Assembly: GCA_016867695.1 (NCBI GenBank) | Contig: VGIY01000179.1 | Location: forward strand, 1-5,710 | Direction of reading: 5' to 3' | Source: Candidatus Eiseniibacteriota bacterium | Lineage (GTDB): Bacteria; Eisenbacteria; RBG-16-71-46; CAIMUX01; WJJG01 | Length of the DNA stretch: 5,710 nucleotides | Shown here: positions 1 to 4,912 of the stretch, one piece after another | Numbering within the stretch: the first letter of the stretch is position 1 | Layout of the letters: every line of letters starts with the position of its first letter | The notes under the pieces: model-generated | Told to the model about the DNA's origin: nothing | The model's database searches: none | The model's input: the letters and a program-made list of their open reading frames with translations, nothing else | Program-made: the position numbers and the translations under genes

Positions 1-776
1 GTCCAACTCTCCCCAGCGGCGTGGAAGATCCCCGCCGCGGCCATCAGCGAGAGGGGGAAGAACTTCACCTCGCGCGGGTTGATCAGATAGAGCACGCGCC
101 GGCCCGGCTGATCGATGGGGATGCCGGCCGCGGCGTCGCCCATCTCGTCGCCCAGGCTCTGCGAGAGCCAGTCGGCGGTCGAGCGGAGCTCCTCGCGGGT
201 GATCGCCATCTGGTTGCCGGTGCGCAGCTGGTTGTCGACCGTGCTGCGCAGTCCCTGGGGCACGACGCCCGAGGCGGCCAGCGCGTGGCGCGCGGCGCGG
301 ATCACGGCGGCGACGTCGAGGCCCACGGAGCAGTGCAGACCGCAGCGGCCGCAGGCGGTGCAACGCCCGTAGGCGGTTTCGGCCAGTTCGGCGAGCGTCT
401 CGTCGTTCAGCTCGCGCGCGCCGACCAGCCCGGGCAGGCGGCGGCCGAGGAAGGTGTGCTCGCGCCGGTAGTGGGAGAGGACGCGCGCCACCTTGGCGCC
501 GGGGTGATTCCGCGGCTCCGGCTCGGCGAGATGGATGTGGCAGGTCTCGGCGCACAGGCCGCAGCGCACGCAGGCGTGGAGATGGTAGGCGGCGCGCCCG
601 CGCATCGCCGCCGCGAGAGCCGCGCGCGCCCGGGCGAGCCTGTCGGGGCCCTCTCCGGTCGGGGTCGCCGGAAGCGGAAGGGGCGGGGGTGGAGAAGCCG
701 GGGTCGCCCGCTCCCCGCCGGGAAGGGCCGTCGTCTCCGGCGGACGATTCTCCGGGAGGCGCGCCGCGTCCCTCAT
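1..776 (-). CDS. DsrK/HdrD-like 4Fe-4S (Fe-S)-binding protein, N-terminal part (runs off the left edge)
   Basis: 258 codons are visible. The N-terminal 60 residues are proline/alanine-rich and probably disordered. Then come two CxxCxxCxxxC 4Fe-4S sites: C69, C72, C75, C79 (HACVRCGLCAETC) and C139, C142, C145, C149 (CTACGRCGLHCS). This two-cluster ferredoxin-like module opens the HdrD/DsrK/GlpC family. The CCG cysteine domains that would hold the catalytic non-cubane cluster would lie beyond the window. In the family this cytoplasmic subunit sits on a NarI/DsrM-type cytochrome b and reduces or oxidises a disulfide, which in DsrMK is carried by DsrC. Both partners lie directly upstream. The ATG overlaps the stop of the preceding gene as ATGA and has GGAGG (784-788) seven bases upstream, which fixes the start and implies translational coupling. 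GlpC or lactate-utilisation proteins share this fold, but the neighbours favour a DsrK role. The family is confident; the substrate is inferred. Confidence 0.88.
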   Translation of the reverse strand, partial: MRDAARLPENRPPETTALPGGERATPASPPPPLPLPATPTGEGPDRLARARAALAAAMRGRAAYHLHACVRCGLCAETCHIHLAEPEPRNHPGAKVARVLSHYRREHTFLGRRLPGLVGARELNDETLAELAETAYGRCTACGRCGLHCSVGLDVAAVIRAARHALAASGVVPQGLRSTVDNQLRTGNQMAITREELRSTADWLSQSLGDEMGDAAAGIPIDQPGRRVLYLINPREVKFFPLSLMAAAGIFHAAGESW

Positions 777-1513
777 CGGGCGGCCTCCGCCCGATCGGCC
801 GGGATCGCGCCGTTCGGCGGGTTCGTTTCCCGCTGCGGCCGCGTTCCCGCCGGCTCCGGCCGCCCGGCCGGCTCGGGCCGTCCCGCCGGCTCCGGCCGCC
901 CCGCCGCCGGAGGCGGATAGACGCCCCGGTGTCCCAGGCGGCGGCCGTAGTCGAGGCGCGCGGCGAAGAAGAAGGCGGCGTGGCGCAGCTTGCCGAGCGG
1001 CAGGTAGAGCAGCAGGGCCGCCGCGTAGAGCAGTGCCGCCGCCGGCATGCTCGAGTGCGCCGCGGCGACCGTGGCGAACAGCAGGCCGCAGGAGGCGAGG
1101 ATCGCCAGGTAGTCGTCGGGCGTGCTCATGAAGCGCAGCGTGGCGGAGAGCGCGCGACGCGACGCGAGATAAAGCCCGCAGGCCAGGGCGAGAAGGAGCG
1201 GCGGTTGCGCCCAGGGCAGCACGCGCAGCGCGAGCGCGGGGCGGAGCGCGAGAAGCAGAAGCAGCGCCAGCGCCAGGATGAGGCCGGCGTGCAGGAGCAC
1301 GCCGACCAGGAACTTCGCCGGGTGGTGGCGCACCGACTCCTTGTGGGCGGGCAGCATGGCCGTCGTCAGGAAGTAGCGCGCGCCGCTCGCCGGGCGTCCC
1401 CGGGGGACGCCGTGCTGGCGGCGGCCGCCGCCGTGCGCGGCGCGCAGCTGTGCGGCGAGCGCGCCCGCGGCCCAGAGGAGGGCGAGCAGGAAGAGCAGGC
1501 GGGGGAGATCCAG
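773..1513 (-). CDS. NarI/DsrM-like cytochrome b membrane subunit, apparent CTG start
   Basis: 246 residues if started at CTG 1513-1511. Five hydrophobic segments are seen at about 4-20, 69-91, 99-117, 134-152 and 157-172, the helix number of NarI. Candidate haem b ligands are H64 and H75 at helix 2 and H178 and H195 at and after helix 5; this is inferred from spacing, not proven. The stretch at about 174-199 (KLRHAAFFFAARLDYGRRLG) is typical of the DsrM/HmeC-like branch. The protein would pass electrons between quinol and the FeS partner encoded immediately downstream (4-base overlap). The tail after residue 200 is proline-rich and carries RPEPAG three times. No ATG, GTG or TTG exists in frame between the dsrC stop and residue 53. 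The CTG has AAGGAG seven bases upstream and restores helix 1, whereas ATG 1357 has no Shine-Dalgarno and would drop that helix. Confidence 0.85.
   Translation of the reverse strand: MDLPRLLFLLALLWAAGALAAQLRAAHGGGRRQHGVPRGRPASGARYFLTTAMLPAHKESVRHHPAKFLVGVLLHAGLILALALLLLLALRPALALRVLPWAQPPLLLALACGLYLASRRALSATLRFMSTPDDYLAILASCGLLFATVAAAHSSMPAAALLYAAALLLYLPLGKLRHAAFFFAARLDYGRRLGHRGVYPPPAAGRPEPAGRPEPAGRPEPAGTRPQRETNPPNGAIPADRAEAAR
845..898 (-). repeat. 18-base tandem repeat, three copies (RPEPAG)3
   Basis: Three consecutive 18-base units in phase with the DsrM-like gene encode Arg-Pro-Glu-Pro-Ala-Gly three times (residues 206-223). The copies differ at only a few third positions, such as ccg/ccc and gcg/gcc. 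This suggests expansion by slippage followed by slight drift. The repeat lies in the presumed cytoplasmic tail after the last helix. Confidence 0.85.
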
Positions 1514-1520
1514 CTTCCGT

Positions 1521-1528
1521 CTCCTTCC
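1521..1528 (-). promoter_or_regulatory. Shine-Dalgarno deciding the CTG start of the DsrM-like gene
   Basis: GGAAGGAG lies in the 21-base gap after the dsrC stop, seven bases before CTG 1513. No ATG, GTG or TTG occurs in this frame near it, so it is the main evidence for the unusual start. Confidence 0.7.
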
Positions 1529-1534
1529 CGACCG

Positions 1535-1843
1535 TCAGACGCAGCCGTCAGGCTTGGGCAGCCCCGCCACGCGGCAGGCGCCGCGCGCCGGGCCCGAGGT
1601 GAAGAGCCGGTAGATGTCCCGCACGCTGACGCCGATCTCGGTGCAGATCAGGCGCACGGGAGGGGCGAGATCGTGCTCCTTCCAGTAGTCGCGGATGAAC
1701 TCGACGATCGCCCAGTGCTTGTCGCTGACCGCCTCGATGCCTTCCTCGCGGGCGATCGCCTCGGCGATTTCCCGATCCCAGAGCGCGGGATCCAGCATGA
1801 AACCGTCCTGGTCGAGCTCGATGGTCCTCGATCCGATCTGCAC
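1535..1843 (-). CDS. dsrC: DsrC/TusE-family sulfur carrier protein with both redox cysteines
   Basis: 102 residues, the usual family size (about 105). The C-terminal arm ends GACRVAGLPKPDGCV, giving the penultimate CysA (C101) and CysB (C90) eleven residues earlier. Both are needed for the intramolecular disulfide or trisulfide chemistry of true DsrC; TusE-type proteins keep only CysA. Other family landmarks are DQDGF (11-15), HWAIVEFIRDYW (43-54) and the SGP before the arm (83-85). The protein lacks the 7-8 residue insertion (KEKGNSK-like) that I recall in Allochromatium DsrC and E. coli TusE, and so resembles Desulfovibrio DsvC. It is a soluble cytoplasmic sulfur carrier and the expected substrate of the DsrM/DsrK-like pair encoded directly downstream. 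GTG 1843 is chosen because AAGGGGG lies six bases upstream and the product then matches the family N-terminus. The frame stays open to 2062, but that extension is unlike the family. Confidence 0.95.
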   Translation of the reverse strand: MQIGSRTIELDQDGFMLDPALWDREIAEAIAREEGIEAVSDKHWAIVEFIRDYWKEHDLAPPVRLICTEIGVSVRDIYRLFTSGPARGACRVAGLPKPDGCV

Positions 1844-1849
1844 GCGTGT

Positions 1850-1856
1850 CCCCCTT
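1850..1856 (-). promoter_or_regulatory. Shine-Dalgarno deciding the GTG start of dsrC
   Basis: AAGGGGG sits six bases before GTG 1843. It selects the family-length 102-residue product over the 175-residue open frame that reaches TTG 2062. Confidence 0.65.
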
Positions 1857-1924
1857 GCCCGAGACCCTGACGCCCCGGTGGGCGCCGGGCCGATCGTGCG
1901 GTCGATGCGGCCGGAAACCGGGTG

Positions 1925-1953
1925 ATTGTGCGGCGGCAGCGACCCGATTTCAA
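1925..1953 (-). promoter_or_regulatory. Candidate sigma-70-like promoter of the dsrC operon
   Basis: A -35 box TTGAAA (1953-1948, five of six to consensus) and a -10 box CACAAT (1930-1925, four of six) are separated by 17 bases. It lies in one of the few AT-richer spots of the gap, facing dsrC. Transcription would start near 1918, about 75 bases before the GTG. Read-through from the cytochrome gene remains possible. Confidence 0.45.
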
Positions 1954-1955
1954 CG

Positions 1956-1974
1956 GAGTTCAGGAGTTCAGGAG
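1956..1974. repeat. 8-base tandem repeat next to the dsrC promoter -35 box
   Basis: GAGTTCAG occurs twice head to tail (1956-1963, 1964-1971), followed by a partial GAG. It begins three bases beyond the -35 box, at about -38 to -56 from the expected start. An activator would bind there, but slippage is also a sufficient explanation. Confidence 0.6.
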
Positions 1975-2058
1975 AAGAGGGGCGGGGTGCTCCGGGGTCG
2001 TCGTGCCCCGGGTATCGCCGCCCCCGCGTCGCGGGGCCGAGTCGCGCCGCCCGAGCGG

Positions 2059-3267
2059 TCAATCCCCGCGGACGCCGGCGCCGTAGACCAGCAGCTGGCT
2101 CTTGGCGATCATCGCCCAGCCGCCGTTCTTCCAGTCGAGCTCCTCGTAGCCCGCGGGGATCGGGTTGAGACGCACGGCCACCAGTCCGCGCACGCAGAAG
2201 CCCGCGTTGTGATCCGTCGCGTCGTCGAAGTCGTGCCCATCATCGTAGCCGCTGGGCGAATGAGCCGAGCCCCGGTCGGGCCGTCCCGGGGTCGCCTGCG
2301 GCACGATCAGGCGGTAGGGCCCTTCTCCCTCGATGCGGCCGCTGGCGGCATCCAGGTAGGATGCATCGAGCGCCCCCCCGTCGCGGCCGTAGGCGATCAG
2401 CATCCAGGGGTCGCCGGGGATCTCCGCGCCCTCGGCCAGGCCGGCGGGGATCTGATCGGCCGGGGGATACTTGACGAATCCCTGCTCGGGATCGGCGAAG
2501 CCGCCCGGATCGAGGCCGGGGTAGTACCTGCCGAGTGGAAACGGGCTCTCGATCCAGGCCACCGGGCAGTCCCAGGCGAACCCGTCTGGGGCGATGAAGG
2601 AGACGCTGGTCGCCGCGGAGAGGTCGGCGTCGACGGACTCGAGCAGCGTCCTGACCGTGACCCCTCGGTAGGCGGCGTAGGTGTCGAACTTCTGCTTCTT
2701 CGAGTTGAGCAGCAGGAACTGCGAGTGGCGGTCCAGGGCCTCGATCCGCTCCGCCGAGATGAGCCGTGAGGGGGCGATCTGCTGCCCGGGCCGGCTGGCC
2801 GGATCGCCGGGATAGCGCAGCGCGTCCAACTCCGCGGCGTTCGAGTATGTGTCGCCGTCGGAGTCGATGCCGGCGATCGCGCGCAAGGCGTGTGCGCTGC
2901 GTCCGGCGCTCTTGTAGGCCTTGCCGAACGGGTTGAGCGTCGCGTCGTAGTCGGCCGGGGCCCCGGCGACCACTCTGGCGTCAGGATGAGGCAACAGGTG
3001 GCAGTAGGTGCAGGAGTACAGGTCGGCCGTGCCACCCTTGTCGTAGGTGACGGTGCCCCCGGCGTGGCAGGTCTGGCAGTCGTCCAGTCGCGTGCCGACC
3101 AGCCGCGGGTACACGGAGACGAGGATGTCGGTGTCCGGCTCCTCCGCGTGCCCCGGGTAGGAGAGCGACGAGACCGGGGCCGACCCGGAGCGGTCTCCAT
3201 CGCCATGGCCCGGCATCAGGCCGACCAGCCAGCAGAACGGGAGCGCGAGCAAGACGATCCGACGCAA
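2059..3267 (-). CDS. GEGP motif-containing diheme c-type cytochrome, exported
   Basis: 402 residues from TTG 3267. The N-terminus (M-RR-IVLLALPFCWLVGL) is a Sec signal peptide without a lipobox, so the mature protein is periplasmic or outside. Two haem c sites follow: C64-Q-T-C67-H68 and C86-T-Y-C89-H90. Next come NPFGKAY (112-118) and an acidic Ca-binding-like motif DSDGDTYSN (135-143), then YPGD. The C-terminal half carries GEGPYRLIVPQ (314-324), the motif naming the family; this stretch recalls the fold around the cofactor of sulfite-oxidase-like proteins, though I see no cofactor-binding evidence. The role is presumed periplasmic electron transfer; the partner is unknown. It lies 215 bases upstream of the dsrC unit in the same direction, so a link in electron transport is possible but not shown. 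The TTG start is chosen because AAGGAGG (3272-3278) precedes it; the open frame extends to TTG 3294 without support. Confidence 0.82.
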   Translation of the reverse strand: MRRIVLLALPFCWLVGLMPGHGDGDRSGSAPVSSLSYPGHAEEPDTDILVSVYPRLVGTRLDDCQTCHAGGTVTYDKGGTADLYSCTYCHLLPHPDARVVAGAPADYDATLNPFGKAYKSAGRSAHALRAIAGIDSDGDTYSNAAELDALRYPGDPASRPGQQIAPSRLISAERIEALDRHSQFLLLNSKKQKFDTYAAYRGVTVRTLLESVDADLSAATSVSFIAPDGFAWDCPVAWIESPFPLGRYYPGLDPGGFADPEQGFVKYPPADQIPAGLAEGAEIPGDPWMLIAYGRDGGALDASYLDAASGRIEGEGPYRLIVPQATPGRPDRGSAHSPSGYDDGHDFDDATDHNAGFCVRGLVAVRLNPIPAGYEELDWKNGGWAMIAKSQLLVYGAGVRGD

Positions 3268-3271
3268 GAGC

Positions 3272-3278
3272 CCTCCTT
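3272..3278 (-). promoter_or_regulatory. Shine-Dalgarno deciding the TTG start of the diheme cytochrome
   Basis: AAGGAGG ends four bases before TTG 3267. It lies inside the longer open frame, so a start at TTG 3294 would place it within coding sequence and add nine residues ahead of the signal peptide. Confidence 0.65.
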
Positions 3279-3319
3279 GATCGGTCTTTCCCAAGGGCGA
3301 TGGGATCTATGCCCGGCCA

Positions 3320-3349
3320 AACATAGTACATCGGGGCCGGCCCGGTCAA
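3320..3349 (-). promoter_or_regulatory. Candidate sigma-70-like promoter of the diheme cytochrome gene
   Basis: TTGACC (3349-3344, five of six) and TATGTT (3325-3320, four of six) are 18 bases apart. The expected start is near 3313, about 45 bases before TTG 3267. The spacer contains the 10-base palindrome GGGCCGGCCC (3334-3343). CCGGCC (3313-3318) and GGCCGG (3335-3340) flank the -10 box as an inverted repeat, which could be an operator or simply GC-rich chance. Confidence 0.5.
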
Positions 3350-3373
3350 CTGGCGGCGGGCGGGGATCCGGCG

Positions 3374-3399
3374 GCCTCCGCTGGCCACAGCTCGGAGGC
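3374..3399. repeat. Hairpin-forming inverted repeat between rmuC and the cytochrome gene
   Basis: GCCTCCG and CGGAGGC form a perfect seven-base stem around 12 bases. An inner CTG/CAG pairing leaves a GCCA loop and a two-base bulge. It lies 61 bases past the rmuC stop and upstream of the cytochrome promoter. No T-run follows on either strand, so it is not a classical intrinsic terminator. It may assist rmuC termination or be a regulator site. Confidence 0.4.
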
Positions 3400-3459
3400 G
3401 CAGGCGACCGCCACCTCTCTCCCAGCACGATGACGCGAATCGCCCGGACCGTCGTACGC

Positions 3460-4743
3460 CTACTGCGCCGCGTACGGGCCCTCGGGCGAGCGCGGCGCGG
3501 GCGGTTGCGTCTCGGGCGGGCCGCCGCTCCCGTTCGCCGTCGGCGGATCCAGCCGTTGCGGCGCGATCGGCCGGATCTCGATCGCCGCCGGCTCCTTGAT
3601 CTCGGCCGGCCCGACTCCCAGGTCCTGCATGCGGCGCAGCGAGGGCAGCAATCGCCGCTCGAGCGAGCCGACCGACTTGTTGTAGGTCTCGACCGCGCGC
3701 TCCAGCCGCTCGCCCAGGTCGGCGAAGTGGCCGACGAAGACGCTCAGTCGCCCGTGGAGGTCGCGCCCCTCGGCTGCGAGGCGCCGCGCGTTGTCGGTCA
3801 GCTCGTGCTGCTGCCAGCCGTAGGCGACCGCGCGCAGTAGCGCGAGCAGGTTGACCGGGGAACTGATCAGCACCCGGTTCTGGACGGCGTGCTCGAGCAG
3901 CGCCGGGTCGGCCTCGAAGGCGGCGCCGAGACAGGCTTCGTTGGGCACGAACATGACGACGAAGTCGGGGGCCGGGCTGAACTGCTCCCAGTATCTCTTC
4001 TGGCTCAGATCGCGCACGCGGTCCCGCAGCGCGCGGGCGTGCAACGCCAGCTGCGCCCGGCGCGCGTCGGGGTCCTGGGTCTCCGCCGCGGTCAGATAGG
4101 CGTCCAGCGGCGCCTTGGCGTCGATCGGCAGGATCCCCTGGTTGGGCAGGCGCACGATCATGTCGGGCCGGCCGCTCTCGCCGCCGGCCTGCTCCTCGAA
4201 GGAGACATGGTGGACCATCCCGGCCAGCTCGACCACCCGGCGCAGCTGCAGCTCTCCCCAGCGGCCGCGCACGGTCGGCGACCGCAGCGCCTGGGCGAGC
4301 GTCTGGGTCGTCTCCTGCAGCCGGCTGTGGCCCTCGCCGAGCGCGCGCAGCTGCTCGCGCAGCCCGTCGTAGGCCCCCTGGCGGTTCTTCTCCAGCTCGC
4401 GCACATGCTCGCCGAAGGTGGCCAGCCTCTCGCGCAACGGCTCGACGACGCCCTTCAGGTCGTCCTGCGTGCGCTGGGAGAGCATGGCCGCGTTGTCCTG
4501 CAACGCCTTGCCGGCCAGGGCGCTGAAGGCCTCGCGCAGCTTCAGCTCGGCCTGCTCGACCCAGCCGAGCTTCTCCGCGTCGGCCCGCTGCAGCGTCTCG
4601 AGTTCGGCGATACGGATGCGCAGCTCCTCGGCCTCCCGGCGCTGTCGTTCATTCTCCCGGCGCAGCGCGCGCGCGCCCGCCTGCCGGACGGCCAGACCGA
4701 TGAGCAAACCGGCCAGAAGCGCGGCCAGCGCGGCGACGATCAT
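3460..4743 (-). CDS. rmuC: RmuC family protein (DNA recombination protein RmuC)
   Basis: 427 residues, within the usual RmuC range. There is an N-terminal membrane anchor (2-19, IVAALAALLAGLLIGLAV). A charged coiled coil runs from about 24 to 145, followed by the RmuC core (about 150-370). Core landmarks are SPTVRGRWGELQL (155-167), ELAGM (172-176), RLPNQGILPIDAKAPLDAY (198-216), KRYWEQFSPAPDFVVMFVP (249-267) and SSPVNLLALLRAVAYGWQQ (294-312). The C-terminal 50 residues are proline-rich and unconserved-looking. RmuC limits certain rearrangements at short inverted repeats in E. coli and is predicted to have a nuclease-like fold; its exact activity is not settled. The start is ATG 4743, six bases after GGAGGTG (4750-4756). 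ATG 4758 overlaps that site, and the frame stays open to 5037 with nothing family-like. It appears monocistronic. Confidence 0.95.
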   Translation of the reverse strand: MIVAALAALLAGLLIGLAVRQAGARALRRENERQRREAEELRIRIAELETLQRADAEKLGWVEQAELKLREAFSALAGKALQDNAAMLSQRTQDDLKGVVEPLRERLATFGEHVRELEKNRQGAYDGLREQLRALGEGHSRLQETTQTLAQALRSPTVRGRWGELQLRRVVELAGMVHHVSFEEQAGGESGRPDMIVRLPNQGILPIDAKAPLDAYLTAAETQDPDARRAQLALHARALRDRVRDLSQKRYWEQFSPAPDFVVMFVPNEACLGAAFEADPALLEHAVQNRVLISSPVNLLALLRAVAYGWQQHELTDNARRLAAEGRDLHGRLSVFVGHFADLGERLERAVETYNKSVGSLERRLLPSLRRMQDLGVGPAEIKEPAAIEIRPIAPQRLDPPTANGSGGPPETQPPAPRSPEGPYAAQ

Positions 4744-4784
4744 CTGGTGCACCTCCATGCGTGATGGATCGGACCGACGGGGGC

Positions 4785-4813
4785 ATCGTATCCGCTGGGA
4801 AGCGGGCGATAAA
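4785..4813 (-). promoter_or_regulatory. Weak candidate promoter for rmuC
   Basis: TACGAT (4790-4785, four of six to TATAAT) lies 17 bases from TTTATC (4813-4808, three of six to TTGACA), at the only AT-rich spot upstream of rmuC. The spacing is ideal but the -35 match is poor. Confidence 0.3.
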
Positions 4814-4860
4814 GGCCGCGCTGGCGGGCGCCGCCCGCGAGCGCGCGGCTTCGGACACGC

Positions 4861-4873
4861 TCGTTCGGAACGA
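4861..4873. promoter_or_regulatory. Perfect palindrome in the divergent intergenic region, possible operator
   Basis: TCGTTC-G-GAACGA is a perfect 13-base inverted repeat. It lies between the divergent rmuC and membrane-protein genes, 39 bases before ATG 4913 and 47 bases beyond the candidate rmuC -35 box. Such a position suits a dimeric regulator. No family is recognised. Confidence 0.35.
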
Positions 4874-4899
4874 CCCTCGCGCGCCCGCGGGAGGCCTGC

Positions 4900-4905
4900 T
4901 AGCAT
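4900..4905 (+). promoter_or_regulatory. Possible -10 box for a leaderless transcript
   Basis: TAGCAT fits TANNNT and ends seven bases before ATG 4913, so transcription would begin at or next to the start codon. No Shine-Dalgarno lies at a usable distance from this ATG, and no convincing -35 box is seen. Confidence 0.3.
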
Positions 4906-4912
4906 CCTCGGC

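Larger units (their letters stand above)
1844..2058. other. Intergenic region between the diheme cytochrome gene and dsrC
   Basis: These 215 bases contain, in minus-strand order: a GC hairpin just after the cytochrome stop (2022-2036, six-base stem, no T-run), a tandem 8-base repeat (1956-1974), a candidate promoter (1925-1953) and a leader of about 75 bases. The leader can form a seven-pair hairpin at 1869-1886 with one G-U pair and an ACCG loop. No gene is supported here. Confidence 0.5.

Noticed and set aside
21..920. 299-codon plus-strand open frame
   Set aside because: It is antisense to the DsrK-like FeS gene, whose cysteine motifs are clear. Its product is arginine/glycine/alanine-rich without any recognisable domain, as expected from GC-rich DNA.
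773..1357. DsrM-like gene starting at ATG 1357
   Set aside because: There is no Shine-Dalgarno before it, and it removes a clearly hydrophobic first helix that is in frame upstream.
689..1870. 393-codon plus-strand open frame
   Set aside because: It runs antisense across the DsrM-like gene and dsrC. The low-complexity, charge-rich product has no domain, and open antisense frames are common at this GC content.
2022..2036. Terminator after the cytochrome gene (CCCCGC-GAC-GCGGGG on the minus strand)
   Set aside because: The stem is only six bases with a three-base loop and no T-run follows, so a terminator cannot be claimed.
1535..2062. DsrC with a 73-residue N-terminal extension starting at TTG 2062, overlapping the cytochrome stop as TTGA
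   Set aside because: The extension is unlike the family and low in complexity. GTG 1843 has a proper Shine-Dalgarno and gives the normal family length, and a candidate promoter lies inside the extension.
1846..2769. 307-codon plus-strand open frame
   Set aside because: It is a shadow of the diheme cytochrome gene and the gap before dsrC, with no motif or plausible start.
2397..3206. 269-codon minus-strand open frame
   Set aside because: It overlaps the diheme cytochrome in another frame. The product is dominated by Arg, Ser, Pro and Thr, typical of an out-of-frame shadow.
2890..3840. 316-codon plus-strand open frame
   Set aside because: It spans the cytochrome start, its promoter and the rmuC 3' end in antisense, which no real gene would be expected to do here.
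3889..4764. 291-codon plus-strand open frame
   Set aside because: It is antisense to the conserved RmuC core, and its leucine/glutamine-rich product is a codon mirror of the coiled coil.
4754..4768. TCCAT-N5-ATGGA inverted repeat overlapping the rmuC Shine-Dalgarno
   Set aside because: A five-base stem is too short to argue for translational control. It arises largely from the ATG and GGA bases of the ribosome site.
4861..4873. LexA/SOS box near rmuC
   Set aside because: The palindrome reads GTTC-G-GAAC. It does not match the GAAC-N4-GTTC, CTG-N10-CAG or GTTC-N7-GTTC layouts.
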